The notes beneath the pieces were generated by a model. That model saw only the letters and a program-made list of their open reading frames with translations, searched no databases and was not told the origin of the DNA. Below, in pieces: positions 9,005-18,512 of a DNA stretch of 64,000 nucleotides. A program made the translations under genes and the position numbers. The DNA comes from Candidatus Scybalomonas excrementigallinarum (GTDB lineage: Bacteria; Bacillota; Clostridia; Lachnospirales; Lachnospiraceae). The DNA lies in NCBI GenBank assembly GCA_018710905.1, contig DVIZ01000084.1, forward strand, positions 1 to 64,000, written 5' to 3'. Within the stretch, counting starts at the first letter, position 1, and every line of letters begins with the position of its first letter.

Positions 9005-9430
9005 ATGACAATAGCAGAATTAAAAAAGAGGAATGGAATTTATTTTGAAAATATCCAAGAGGGATTTGAACAGTATGAAAATGCCGTGGTAACGCAAGAT
9101 GCAACACAAGCCTATCATAATTTTTTCAATATGTGGATGGAAAGAGGAAGAAAAGATGTCTATGTAGATTTTTACTATTTTGTGATACCAAGCGAAGCAA
9201 GAGAAAAAATAGATAGCATTTTATCAGAAGAGGAAAAGAACTATTTAGCACAGTTAAAACAGGAAAAAGGGCAGATTATTTTTCCAATAGAAGAAATGCT
9301 TTTAAACATTGTAACGAAGCTAAATGAAAAGGAAATGTTATTTTCAACGATCTATGTGACAGGAGAGATACCAAGCACATGGTGGGGAAATTATGAGAAA
9401 CAATATGTTGTCTTTCAAAATCAAAGATAA
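9005..9430 (+). CDS. Hypothetical protein
   Basis: A 141-residue soluble protein that I do not recognise. It has no signal peptide or membrane segment. It is rich in Glu, Lys and aromatic residues, appears mixed alpha/beta, and ends with a distinctive STWWGNYEKQYVVF stretch. The ATG follows AAGGAAGGGAAG, a strong ribosome binding site. It is 115 bp downstream of ribH on the same strand and may be read from the same transcript, but nothing links it to flavin metabolism. A bidirectional terminator follows at 9487. Real gene likely because of length, codon use and start signals; function unknown. Confidence 0.75.
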   Translation: MTIAELKKRNGIYFENIQEGFEQYENAVVTQDATQAYHNFFNMWMERGRKDVYVDFYYFVIPSEAREKIDSILSEEEKNYLAQLKQEKGQIIFPIEEMLLNIVTKLNEKEMLFSTIYVTGEIPSTWWGNYEKQYVVFQNQR

Positions 9431-9486
9431 GATGGAAGCGATAAGAGAATTATTAATTATTTTATAGGGGAGTATTTCTAGTATGA

Positions 9487-9536
9487 AAAAGCAGTCATTC
9501 TATCAGTTTTATAAATTGTGATAGGATGACTGCTTT
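9487..9536. terminator. Bidirectional terminator between convergent genes
   Basis: Arms AAAAGCAGTCATTCTATCA (9487-9505) and TGATAGGATGACTGCTTTT (9518-9536) form a 19-bp stem with one mismatch. A-rich and T-rich ends allow it to stop transcription of both the gene ending at 9430 and the minus-strand hydrolase ending at 9562. Confidence 0.9.
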
Positions 9537-9561
9537 TGTAATTTATTTATTAAAGTTTTTG

Positions 9562-10305
9562 TTATGGTGCAATGAATTGTAGGATAGCATCACAAGTTTT
9601 TTCTTGTTGTTCTTCTCTTGTTAAATCTGCTTTTCCATCGCCTTTTTGTTCTCCATAATTTCCATAATAAGCATGATTGCCACCTTCTAATACTAGTTCA
9701 GAAAACGAAGTAGGTAAATTTTTTTTGTAGTTTTCATATTTCTCATGATTTAAGACCTGATCGTTTGAACCATAAATCGAGAGAACGAAAAGGTCTGTAT
9801 CTGATAGATCCTTTGTAGAATAAGCACCTAATAAAATAAGCCCTTTTAATCGTGATATATTTTTGGAGGCATAAGAGGCAGCCATAGCACCGCCAAGAGA
9901 ATGACCGCCAATATACCAATTTGTATACTTGTCTTCATAATCTTTTAAAACCGTATTTGCTTTATTAGGAGATAAGACAGCTAAGTGGAATGGCATTTTT
10001 ACGAGAAAGCAATCAATTCCATTCTCAGCTAGTTGGTATAATAAAGGAGCATACGCAGTAGATTCAACCTTTGCACCTTGATAAAAAATAAAAGCATTTT
10101 CTGATGTTTTAATTTTGTTTGTAAAAGAAATGAAGTCCTTTTCTTCTGTTACTGCTACGATGTTATCACTTTTTAAAAAATTTTTAACCGTAGACTGGCT
10201 ATGATAGTAATCCTTTACATAGAAAATACACGCAATTCCTAAAAGGAGAAGGAAAAAAACGGTAAAAAAAGTGATAGATTTCTTTAATGTTCTTTTTTTT
10301 GACAT
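9562..10305 (-). CDS. Membrane-anchored or secreted alpha/beta hydrolase
   Basis: A 247-residue alpha/beta-hydrolase-fold protein with an N-terminal transmembrane or signal segment (ITFFTVFFLLLLGIACIFYV, residues 11-30) placing it outside the cytoplasm. The nucleophile elbow GHSLGG (near 133-138) carries the catalytic Ser; the likely acid is in SIYGSNDQVL and the His in EGGNHAYYGNYG. It most resembles the alpha/beta hydrolase 5 family of small exported esterase-like proteins. The substrate cannot be named. It is transcribed toward the terminator at 9487 and follows the DUF308 gene by 63 bp, so the two may be co-transcribed. Confidence 0.85.
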   Translation of the reverse strand: MSKKRTLKKSITFFTVFFLLLLGIACIFYVKDYYHSQSTVKNFLKSDNIVAVTEEKDFISFTNKIKTSENAFIFYQGAKVESTAYAPLLYQLAENGIDCFLVKMPFHLAVLSPNKANTVLKDYEDKYTNWYIGGHSLGGAMAASYASKNISRLKGLILLGAYSTKDLSDTDLFVLSIYGSNDQVLNHEKYENYKKNLPTSFSELVLEGGNHAYYGNYGEQKGDGKADLTREEQQEKTCDAILQFIAP

Positions 10306-10368
10306 GATAAGTTCTCCATTTCAAAAGTTTCTTTTCTTAGTATATTCAAGCTCTTATAGAAGAGCGTC

Positions 10369-10917
10369 TCAATCCTTTGGCAAATGGGAACGGGTGTAAA
10401 AGACCGTATAAAGATCAAAAGCACCATCTAAAATTAAACTCACACCAAAAAACATTAATACAAATTTTGGAAGGCCAAAAGGATTCATAATTAAAATAAT
10501 ACCTAAAATAAGAGGTACCACGGTAGAAAAAATAAGAGGTCTTACTACAATGGAAGATTCCTGTTTGGCAGAAATAAGGACCGGAATTTTACCAATACCA
10601 TCGGCTAGTAAAAGGATTCCAAGCACAAGGGATAAGAAGGAAAATATGATGTTGTAAAATAAAAGGCAGAATACTCCAAGTGCTAGGAATAAAATTCCAA
10701 GTGCTTTATCGGAAGTTTGAGCATATCCATCTTTTTGTCCTTGAGAGTAGCGAATAAGTCGAACAATCCCATATACAATACTTCCTCCAAATAAAAGCCA
10801 TTTGAATAAAGTAAGACATTGAGCTGGGGCAAATAAAAGAGGAATCCCTAATACAATATAAAAAATGGATATCCAAAGAGAGGTTTTTCTTGTCCAAAAA
10901 AATTCAAACATTATCAT
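10369..10917 (-). CDS. DUF308 / HdeD-like membrane protein
   Basis: A 182-residue protein of about six transmembrane helices arranged as two similar halves, with WISIFYIVLGIPLLF starting the first and the repeated pattern of VLGILLLADGIGKI in the second. This matches the HdeD/DUF308 family of small membrane proteins, linked to acid resistance in Escherichia coli but of unknown function in Clostridia. It ends with a short charged tail. It is divergent from glpK across 264 bp and upstream of the hydrolase on the minus strand. Family assignment rests on topology and glycine-rich helix patterns. Confidence 0.8.
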   Translation of the reverse strand: MIMFEFFWTRKTSLWISIFYIVLGIPLLFAPAQCLTLFKWLLFGGSIVYGIVRLIRYSQGQKDGYAQTSDKALGILFLALGVFCLLFYNIIFSFLSLVLGILLLADGIGKIPVLISAKQESSIVVRPLIFSTVVPLILGIILIMNPFGLPKFVLMFFGVSLILDGAFDLYTVFYTRSHLPKD

Positions 10918-11163
10918 TTACTCCTTTCGTAAAAATTTCTTATCATATTGCGATAAATATATAGAAAAAATAATATATTATTGATAATATAAAGCAAAAG
11001 GGAAAAATTTTCAAGGTGATTCGGAAAGAGAAAGGAAATGGAGCTTATACTAGAGAGTAAACGATTGACATCAGAGTTAAAAGGACAAGATATCAAAAAA
11101 CGTCTCGTAAAAAATTAGAGAAAATAAAGAAGATACAAAATAATGAAAAAATAAAAAACATAA

Positions 11164-12675
<1,512 letters not shown>

Positions 12676-12681
12676 AGAAAG

Positions 12682-12907
12682 AATATAAGAATTGTAACTT
12701 CTACAGTTAGAGTGCTCAGGGGGAATAGCCCTTATGGTTTCTGGAAAGACAGAGTCAGATATTCCAAAGGAGAAAATCTTTGATTGTATGGTAGCATTGA
12801 GAGAAAAAAGTGTGAAAGCACCGATTCATATTGGAGATATATTAGTAGAAAATATTGCGAAAACCGGTGTGAATTTTATTGCCACAAAAGAAGTGGGAGA
12901 GAGATAA
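12682..12907 (+). pseudogene. Frameshifted remnant of a DUF1667 (glp-operon) protein
   Basis: Starting just after the glpK stop, the frame at 12682 reads NIRIVTSTVRV, and after a frameshift near 12730-12734 the frame beginning ATG at 12734 reads MVSGKTESDIPKEKIFDCM, then REKSVKAPIHIGDILVENI and GVNFIATKEV before a TAA at 12905. Joined, these match the C-terminal half of DUF1667 proteins (VTSTVRV...IPK..IF..M...APV.IGDV...V.ATK), which usually lie beside glycerol-3-phosphate dehydrogenase and glycerol kinase genes. The N-terminal cysteine-rich half is missing. I infer a deletion plus frameshift; a sequencing error could explain the frameshift but not the missing N terminus. Confidence 0.75.
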
Positions 12908-12916
12908 AAAATCCAA

Positions 12917-12945
12917 TTGACAAAAAATAGAAAATTTACTATACT
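12917..12945 (+). promoter_or_regulatory. Promoter of the ABC-F leader
   Basis: A perfect -35 TTGACA (12917-12922) and -10 TATACT (12940-12945, five of six) with 17-bp spacing. Transcription would start near 12952, giving a leader of more than 300 nt before the ABC-F gene. Confidence 0.88.
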
Positions 12946-12977
12946 GAAATCAATTATAATAAGAAAGTGGTGGGAAG

Positions 12978-13001
12978 ATGAGTAAAAATTTTTGTAGATA
13001 A
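12978..13001 (+). CDS. Putative 7-residue leader peptide of ABC-F attenuator
   Basis: A short reading frame, ATG at 12978 to TAA at 12999-13001, encodes MSKNFCR. It lies about 25 nt after the predicted transcription start with a purine-rich GTGGTGGGAAG just before it. Short upstream frames that stall ribosomes in the presence of lincosamides, streptogramins or pleuromutilins control several ABC-F resistance genes, and this one is followed by a series of hairpins ending in a terminator. Translation of the peptide is inferred. Confidence 0.6.
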   Translation: MSKNFCR

Positions 13002-13027
13002 TGATAACTCAATAAAGAGCGAAAGAA

Positions 13028-13050
13028 AACACAAATAGTTTGTGTTTATT
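13028..13050 (+). other. Leader hairpin 1 of ABC-F gene
   Basis: AAACACAAA and TTTGTGTTT form a 9-bp perfect stem with a 3-nt loop about 25 nt after the leader peptide stop. It probably protects or organises the leader RNA and could be an anti-antiterminator; no T run follows. Confidence 0.55.
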
Positions 13051-13100
13051 TCGAATGTCACTGCAAGAATTTTGTGTCTTTCTATAAAAATAGTGTTGTC

Positions 13101-13144
13101 TGCAAATATGAGAAATTCGTGAAACGTGTTTCTTATCGTTTGCA
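13101..13144 (+). repeat. Dispersed stem-loop repeat, copy A (ABC-F leader)
   Basis: TGCAAATATGAGAAA (13101-13115) pairs with TTTCTTATCGTTTGCA (13129-13144) with a small bulge and a G-U pair. Between the conserved GAAA and TGTTTCT lies an 11-nt spacer (TTCGTGAAACG). Copies with the same layout occur at 41487 and 48308. Its left arm contains TGAGAA, complementary to TTCTCA in the downstream terminator, so it might take part in antitermination. Confidence 0.65.
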
Positions 13145-13173
13145 TGAATTATGATAGCATTTTATCGTAGTCT

Positions 13174-13208
13174 AAAGTTCTCAGCGATTCGTTGAGAACT
13201 TTTTTTTG
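13174..13208 (+). terminator. Attenuator terminator upstream of ABC-F gene
   Basis: AAGTTCTCAGCG (13175-13186) and CGTTGAGAACTT (13190-13201) form a strong stem with a G-U pair, followed by seven further T. It lies 60 nt before the ABC-F start and after a functional-looking promoter, with no complete gene in between other than the leader peptide, so it is best read as an attenuator. Confidence 0.85.
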
Positions 13209-13269
13209 CGAAAACAACGCACAATTTGTTCGACTGCAGTGATCCGTTGATAGAATAGGAGGAACTTCA

Positions 13270-14814
13270 ATGTCACAAATTCAAATCAAAGACTTAACAT
13301 TTTATTATGAAGGCAGTTATGACTTAATTTTTGAACATGTGTCCTTTACATTGGATACTGATTGGAAGTTAGGTTTGATCGGAAGAAATGGAAGAGGAAA
13401 GACAACATTATTAAACTTATTGCTTGGAAAATTTTCTTATAGTGGAACGATTACAAAGTCAGTGGAATTTGACTATTTTCCATTTCAAGTAGAAGAGGAA
13501 AAGAAGGAACATAATACAATCGAATTAATAGAAGAATGGTACCCTCAATATGAGTTTTGGAAACTTTGTCGGGAACTTAATTACTTAAAAGTAGAAGCAG
13601 ATGTATTATATCGACCATTTTCTACTTTGAGTAACGGGGAACAGACAAAGATTATGTTGGCCATTTTGTTTTTAAGAGAAAATCACTTTTTATTGATTGA
13701 TGAGCCGACAAACCACTTAGATCAAGAAGGAAGAGAACTGGTAGCTGATTATTTAAGAAGAAAAAAAGGCTATATTTTAGTTTCGCATGATCGGTATTTT
13801 CTAGATCGATGTATTGATCATGTGATGGCAATTAACAAACAAAATATTGATGTGGTGCAAGGAAATTTCACCAGTTGGTATGAAAATAAAAGAAAGCAAG
13901 AGGAAAGCGAGGTAAAAGAAAATGAACGATTAAAAAAGGAGATTACTCGTCTAGAAGAGGCAACAAGAAGGACAAAGAATTGGTCCGATCATGTGGAAAA
14001 GACAAAGACTGGTAGAAGTCCTTTCGAGGCAAAAGTTGATCGCGGGTATATTGGACATCAAGCGGCAAAAATGATGAAGCGTTCTAAGGGAATACAAGAT
14101 AGAGCCAATGCCCAAATCGAAAAGAAAAAAGAGTTGATGAAAAATATCGAGCAGATGGAGGCATTAAAAATTTACCCTTTATCCTATCATAAAAAAGAGC
14201 TTTGTTCGATTAAAGAGGGGCGATTATATTATGGGGAAACTCTCATTACAGAAGGAATCAATGCTACGATTTTACAAGGGGAAGTAACCGTATTAGAAGG
14301 AAAAAATGGTTGTGGGAAATCTACTTTTTTAAAAGCGTTTGCTAAGTTGGCAAACGGACAGGAAGATGGAGAGGACATAAAAGTAATGGGAGAACAAGTG
14401 AATGTTCAAAAAGGGCTTGTGATTTCTTATGTACCACAAGATACTTCTTTTTTGAAGGGAAGTTTAGATGAGTACATGGAACAGTGGAACATGGATCCGA
14501 CGATTTTTAAAATGCTTCTTAGAAAACTGGATTTTTCGAGGGAACAGTTTGAAAAGCCGATGGAATCTTATAGTGCAGGACAAAAAAAGAAAGTATTATT
14601 AGCTCGAAGTCTATCCGAAAAGGCTCATATTTATATATGGGATGAACCTCTTAATTATATTGATATTTTTTCTAGAATTCAAATAGAGGAACTGATAAAA
14701 AAGAATCATCTTACAATGATTTTAGTGGAGCATGATAAAACATTTACGGAACATTTAGGGGATCAAATCATAAGATTAAAACGTGTTTCCAATGATGAAA
14801 AAGAGCAGGAATAA
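13270..14814 (+). CDS. ABC-F ribosomal protection protein, Lsa-like
   Basis: A 514-residue protein with two ATPase domains and no membrane segments, the plan of antibiotic-resistance ABC-F proteins that bind the ribosomal E site and displace drugs. Domain 1 has GLIGRNGRGKTT (about 36-47), a signature STLSNGEQTK and LLIDEPTNHLD; domain 2 has LEGKNGCGKST, YSAGQKKK and WDEPLNYID. The linker (about 205-300) is charged and contains ARRTKNWS-like and IGHQAAKMMKRSK segments typical of the Lsa/CplR group. Expected phenotype is resistance to lincosamides, streptogramin A and pleuromutilins. The start ATG follows TAGGAGGAA. The upstream attenuator supports drug-inducible expression. Confidence 0.88.
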   Translation: MSQIQIKDLTFYYEGSYDLIFEHVSFTLDTDWKLGLIGRNGRGKTTLLNLLLGKFSYSGTITKSVEFDYFPFQVEEEKKEHNTIELIEEWYPQYEFWKLCRELNYLKVEADVLYRPFSTLSNGEQTKIMLAILFLRENHFLLIDEPTNHLDQEGRELVADYLRRKKGYILVSHDRYFLDRCIDHVMAINKQNIDVVQGNFTSWYENKRKQEESEVKENERLKKEITRLEEATRRTKNWSDHVEKTKTGRSPFEAKVDRGYIGHQAAKMMKRSKGIQDRANAQIEKKKELMKNIEQMEALKIYPLSYHKKELCSIKEGRLYYGETLITEGINATILQGEVTVLEGKNGCGKSTFLKAFAKLANGQEDGEDIKVMGEQVNVQKGLVISYVPQDTSFLKGSLDEYMEQWNMDPTIFKMLLRKLDFSREQFEKPMESYSAGQKKKVLLARSLSEKAHIYIWDEPLNYIDIFSRIQIEELIKKNHLTMILVEHDKTFTEHLGDQIIRLKRVSNDEKEQE

Positions 14815-14852
14815 AAAAAGTTAAAAATTTATCATTATTTGAATCAATTGTC

Positions 14853-14881
14853 TTGATAAAGCAGAAGGAGTTTTCTATAAT
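14853..14881 (+). promoter_or_regulatory. Promoter of the MATE gene
   Basis: TTGATA (14853-14858) and a perfect TATAAT (14876-14881) are separated by 17 bp, about 90 bp before the MATE start codon. Confidence 0.75.
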
Positions 14882-14971
14882 AGGAAAGGCACAAATGATA
14901 CTGGTAAGAAATAGCAAAAATGAAAAAGAATATTTCTTATTATTAGAAAGCTAAAGAGGGAGTTCGGTCAA

Positions 14972-16336
14972 ATGAATACAAACGATTTAATGATTGAGAA
15001 CATGAACAAAAACAAAAAGCTTATAGCAATGTCTTTGCCAATCTTCGTAGAATTAATGTTACAGCTTTTGGTAGGTAATATCGATCAGATTATGGTAAGC
15101 CGTGTTTCTCAGTCTTCGGTGGCATCCATTGTCAATGCCAATCAAGTGATGAATTTAGTCATTATTGTACTTAGTATGTCAGCGGCGGCTACAACGATTA
15201 TTTTATCCCAATATTTGGGGGCAAAAGATGAAAAAAGTGCTTCAGAAATCTGCATGGCATCCATTGTGATGATTATTGTTGCAGGGCTTGGAACGACGAT
15301 TTTTATTGCGATTTTACATCAACCGTTGTTTCGGTTTATGCACGTACAAAAAGAAGTGTTAAGGGAAGCCAGTCTTTATTTATTAATTGTTGCTGGATTT
15401 AATGTAGTACAAGGTGTTTATCTTGTGTTCTCTGCTATTTTAAGAGCCTTCACATTAATGAAAGAAGTCATGTTCGTATCCATTATTATGAATGTGATGA
15501 ATATTGTAGGAAATGCAATTTTAATCAATGGATGGTTTGGATTTCCACAGTTAGGAGTTGTAGGGGCAGCTATTTCCACTGCTTGTAGTAAAGTAGTAGG
15601 AATGCTTTTAATGATTTACATTTTTAAGAAAAAAATCAATGTTCCACTTAGTCTTTCTTATTTAAGACCATTTCCATGGGGACATTTAAAAAAGATTCTT
15701 CGAGTGGCAGTGCCATCTGGAACAGAAAGTCTTTCTTATAATGCTTCTCAGATGTGTATTTTAAGCGTTGTCAATCAATTTGGAACTCTTGTAACAGCCA
15801 CAAAGGGATATTGTAGCATTTTTGCAAATATTTCTTATGTCTATGCATTGGCAATTGGAGAGGCAACACAAGTTGTGTTAGGTTATTTTATCGGTTCTAA
15901 AAGGCTTGACTTAGTGAGAAAAAGAGTTTATATGACAACCGTTATCGCTCTGATTACTTGTGTTGGAGTATCCACATTATTATTTTTAGGTGGAAATTGG
16001 GTCTTTTACATTTTTACAGACGCTCCTACGATTATTTCTCTTGGAAAGAAAATTCTTGGAATCGAGATTATATTAGAATTTGGAAGAGCGGTTAATATTG
16101 TTATGACCCGTTCTTTAGTATCCGTTGGAGATATAAAAACACCGACGATAGTAGGAATTATTTTTCAGTGGTGTGTTGCACTTGCTGGTTCTTACTTCTT
16201 TGGAATTCATTTAGGATTAGGGCTAATTGGTGTTTGGATTGCTATGACAATGGATGAGTGTTTAAGAGGAATTATTTTCTTTATTCATTTTGGAAGAGAA
16301 AAGTGGAAAAAGAATTGGAAATTTGAAAGCGAATAG
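14972..16336 (+). CDS. MATE family multidrug/cation antiporter
   Basis: A 454-residue integral membrane protein with twelve predicted helices in two similar halves. The N-terminal LIAMSLPIFVELMLQLLVGNIDQIMVSR and the later KKILRVAVPSGTESLSYNASQM are the paired half-starts seen in MATE transporters, which exchange drugs or metabolites for Na+ or H+. It follows the ABC-F gene by 157 bp but has its own promoter (14853-14881), so the two may form an antibiotic-defence neighbourhood without being one operon. Substrate unknown. A terminator follows directly. Confidence 0.93.
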   Translation: MNTNDLMIENMNKNKKLIAMSLPIFVELMLQLLVGNIDQIMVSRVSQSSVASIVNANQVMNLVIIVLSMSAAATTIILSQYLGAKDEKSASEICMASIVMIIVAGLGTTIFIAILHQPLFRFMHVQKEVLREASLYLLIVAGFNVVQGVYLVFSAILRAFTLMKEVMFVSIIMNVMNIVGNAILINGWFGFPQLGVVGAAISTACSKVVGMLLMIYIFKKKINVPLSLSYLRPFPWGHLKKILRVAVPSGTESLSYNASQMCILSVVNQFGTLVTATKGYCSIFANISYVYALAIGEATQVVLGYFIGSKRLDLVRKRVYMTTVIALITCVGVSTLLFLGGNWVFYIFTDAPTIISLGKKILGIEIILEFGRAVNIVMTRSLVSVGDIKTPTIVGIIFQWCVALAGSYFFGIHLGLGLIGVWIAMTMDECLRGIIFFIHFGREKWKKNWKFESE

Positions 16337-16343
16337 AGAAACC

Positions 16344-16388
16344 AAAAAGGCGTTGTTGATAAAAGTCAATTATCAACAACGCCTTTTT
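16344..16388. terminator. Bidirectional terminator between MATE and arabinanase genes
   Basis: AAAAAGGCGTTGTTGATA (16344-16361) pairs with TATCAACAACGCCTTTTT (16371-16388), an 18-bp perfect stem with A/T flanks for both directions. Confidence 0.95.
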
Positions 16389-16419
16389 CTATGCCTTTTT
16401 TAGTATGAAAAGTTGTTTC

Positions 16420-17988
16420 TTATTGTTTGCTTCCCCAGATACACATATTATCCCCAAGTGCAGTAAATGTCATGACTTCTTTTTGGGAGGACTCATTTGG
16501 CATTTTTAAGAAATAGCCTTTATACGTGGTGCCATCAATGGAAAGAGAAACATTTGGAGTATTTTCTTTTACCGTCCAAGTTCCAGAAATGGAATCATCT
16601 TCGCTTGTAATGCTACCATCTTCTTTTAATGTAATGGTGATTGCTTTTACAATTCCAACATCTCCTGTACCTGAAGCTTGGAAGTAGGCAGTTGGAAGAT
16701 GGGTAATAAACTCATAATCTCCGACGTATTCTTCTTTTGCGTATCCACTAGGGGAAAGGGATTCTTCCGCATATTCGTAAGGGGCGCTAACAAGCCAACC
16801 ATCTTCGTTGACAAATAGTTGCTGGGTGCGAACTTGATGTTCTTCTCCACGGTTGGAAAATCTCGTATGATAAACGAGAAAAATGCGTCCGTCTTCATCT
16901 ACGAAAGCGGAATTATGTCCTTGTGCCACACGAATTTCAGAAGAACCGCTCCAACTATAAGAGCTCATAAGACGAATTCCGATTTTTAAGAAAAGGTTGT
17001 TAGCGGAACTTGTATAAATAGAAGAATTTCCATTTTGATCTACGTAAGGACCTGTAATTTCTTTTGAGCGGAACACTCTCATTTGATATCCACCAGAAGC
17101 TGTGAGACCACCATAAGACAAGAAAAGGTAGTAATAGCCATTGGTATGAATAATATAAGCACCTTCTCCAGAAACTTCGTGTCCACCAGCGATTTTATAT
17201 CCATAATAAGCATCGGAAACATCTTCTTTTGTTTCATAAGAAACAGAGTAGTCTCGAAGTCCTGTTTTTGGATCGAGTTTTAGCATATAAATTCCGCCAA
17301 ACCAAGAGCCAAAAGCCATCCAAAGATCGCCATTTTCATCATATTTTACACAAGGATCAATGGCATTTAACTTCGTATCTTTTGTGGATTGATAGCGGGA
17401 AAGATCTGCATTTTTGCCTAATACTTGATAGACGTCCGTATAGGATGCTGGGTGAGTCGTTGTATTAAAGCCTGAAAATACAACGGGACCAACATAAGTA
17501 TAAGGGCCTGTGACCTTATCGGCTGTCAATAAGACGATAGCAGAATTCCATTCATCACCATTAATACTCATATACATACAGTATTTCTTCATATCTTTAT
17601 TATAAATAACATCGGGTGCCCACATATTTCCTTGGATATCAGGATTGCTATCGGTTTTACAATAGTTTTCCCAAAGATCGGTAAACATTGTCTTATATTC
17701 CGTATTGATATTTGTTGAAATATTTTCCCAACTGATGAGATCGTCGCTTTTTGCCCAAGCTCTATGAGAGCCGAAAATATAGTAAGAACCATCTGCTTTT
17801 ATAATAGAAGGGTCATGGACACTGACTCGTTTGTAATAACGCTTCTTAGAAGAAGTTGCGGTTTGAGTGTTGGATTCTTGTTGAGAAGCAGTGGAAAGAT
17901 TTGTTGCAGTATTGGATTGGCATCCTGACAGAGCAAAGGAAGTAACAAGTGTTGCAGTTAAGAGTGTTGCAAAAAATTTGTTTTTCAT
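16420..17988 (-). CDS. Secreted lipoprotein GH43 endo-alpha-1,5-L-arabinanase
   Basis: A 522-residue enzyme predicted to cut the arabinan side chains of pectin at the cell surface. The N-terminal signal ends in ALSGC, a lipobox with Cys23 as the lipid anchor, followed by a Ser/Thr/Gln-rich linker. The five-bladed propeller of family 43 starts at VSVHDPSII with the catalytic base Asp59; IDPCVKYDENGDLWMAFGSW carries the pKa-modulating Asp and HEVSGEGAYI the acid Glu. The C-terminal 120 residues form a small beta domain (GTWTVKENTPNVSLSIDG) as in the longer AbnB-type arabinanases. It is divergent from the transporter operon and has its own candidate promoter. Strong match of role with the GH51 and GH43 genes 14 kb away. 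Confidence 0.9.
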   Translation of the reverse strand: MKNKFFATLLTATLVTSFALSGCQSNTATNLSTASQQESNTQTATSSKKRYYKRVSVHDPSIIKADGSYYIFGSHRAWAKSDDLISWENISTNINTEYKTMFTDLWENYCKTDSNPDIQGNMWAPDVIYNKDMKKYCMYMSINGDEWNSAIVLLTADKVTGPYTYVGPVVFSGFNTTTHPASYTDVYQVLGKNADLSRYQSTKDTKLNAIDPCVKYDENGDLWMAFGSWFGGIYMLKLDPKTGLRDYSVSYETKEDVSDAYYGYKIAGGHEVSGEGAYIIHTNGYYYLFLSYGGLTASGGYQMRVFRSKEITGPYVDQNGNSSIYTSSANNLFLKIGIRLMSSYSWSGSSEIRVAQGHNSAFVDEDGRIFLVYHTRFSNRGEEHQVRTQQLFVNEDGWLVSAPYEYAEESLSPSGYAKEEYVGDYEFITHLPTAYFQASGTGDVGIVKAITITLKEDGSITSEDDSISGTWTVKENTPNVSLSIDGTTYKGYFLKMPNESSQKEVMTFTALGDNMCIWGSKQ

Positions 17989-18052
17989 TTAAAATCCCCC
18001 GTTCAATAAAAATAAATTAATTTAGAAAAATATATAGAATATAGTTACTTGT

Positions 18053-18081
18053 AGTAAACCATAATTTATGAAATTCGTCAA
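18053..18081 (-). promoter_or_regulatory. Candidate promoter of the GH43 arabinanase (minus strand)
   Basis: Read on the minus strand, TTGACG (18076-18081) and TTTACT (18053-18058) are separated by 17 bp, about 65 bp before the start codon. The -10 is only four of six matches. Confidence 0.5.
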
Positions 18082-18272
18082 TAGTGAGTATGAAATAATA
18101 GAAAAAATTATTCTATTTGTATAAAAAAACGTTGGTAGTTTTCCACAGATTTCGAGTGGTTTTTTGTGTATAATAACAGAATTATTTTATATTAATCTAA
18201 AATAATATTTATTATAGTAAAAGATAGACAAAAAAATAATGAAAATTTGTATAGTTTAAAATTGGTTTCCGG

Positions 18273-18301
18273 TTGACACTATGCATATAAAATATTATAA
18301 T
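18273..18301 (+). promoter_or_regulatory. Promoter of the arabinan transporter operon
   Basis: A perfect TTGACA (18273-18278) and perfect TATAAT (18296-18301) at 17-bp spacing, 212 bp before the first start codon, leaving a long AT-rich 5' leader. Confidence 0.85.
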
Positions 18302-18512
18302 TTGGTTACGAAATGTTTATAAATTTCATAAAAAAATTAAAAATAATATATAATATTTATTTGAAATTACAAATATTTATCTTATATATGGGAAAATGTT
18401 TTATTGTTTTATGAAGGTTATAAAAAACAGAGCGGAAAAAGTGAGGAAAATAGTTTAAAATAATTTAAAATTATTTATATAAATAAAAAGTATAAAGGCA
18501 GGAGGAGAAGAG

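Larger units (their letters stand above)
17989..18512. promoter_or_regulatory. AT-rich divergent regulatory region of the arabinan locus
   Basis: This 524-bp gap between the divergent arabinanase and transporter operon holds no gene. It contains the minus-strand promoter, a strong plus-strand promoter, a perfect 9-bp palindrome (ATTATTTTA 18181-18189 / TAAAATAAT 18198-18206) and a second palindrome built on the same TAAAATAAT word at about 18456-18477. ATTTGTATA occurs at 18115-18123 and 18245-18253. These may be operators for a regulator encoded elsewhere; the very high AT content makes chance repeats possible. Confidence 0.5.
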
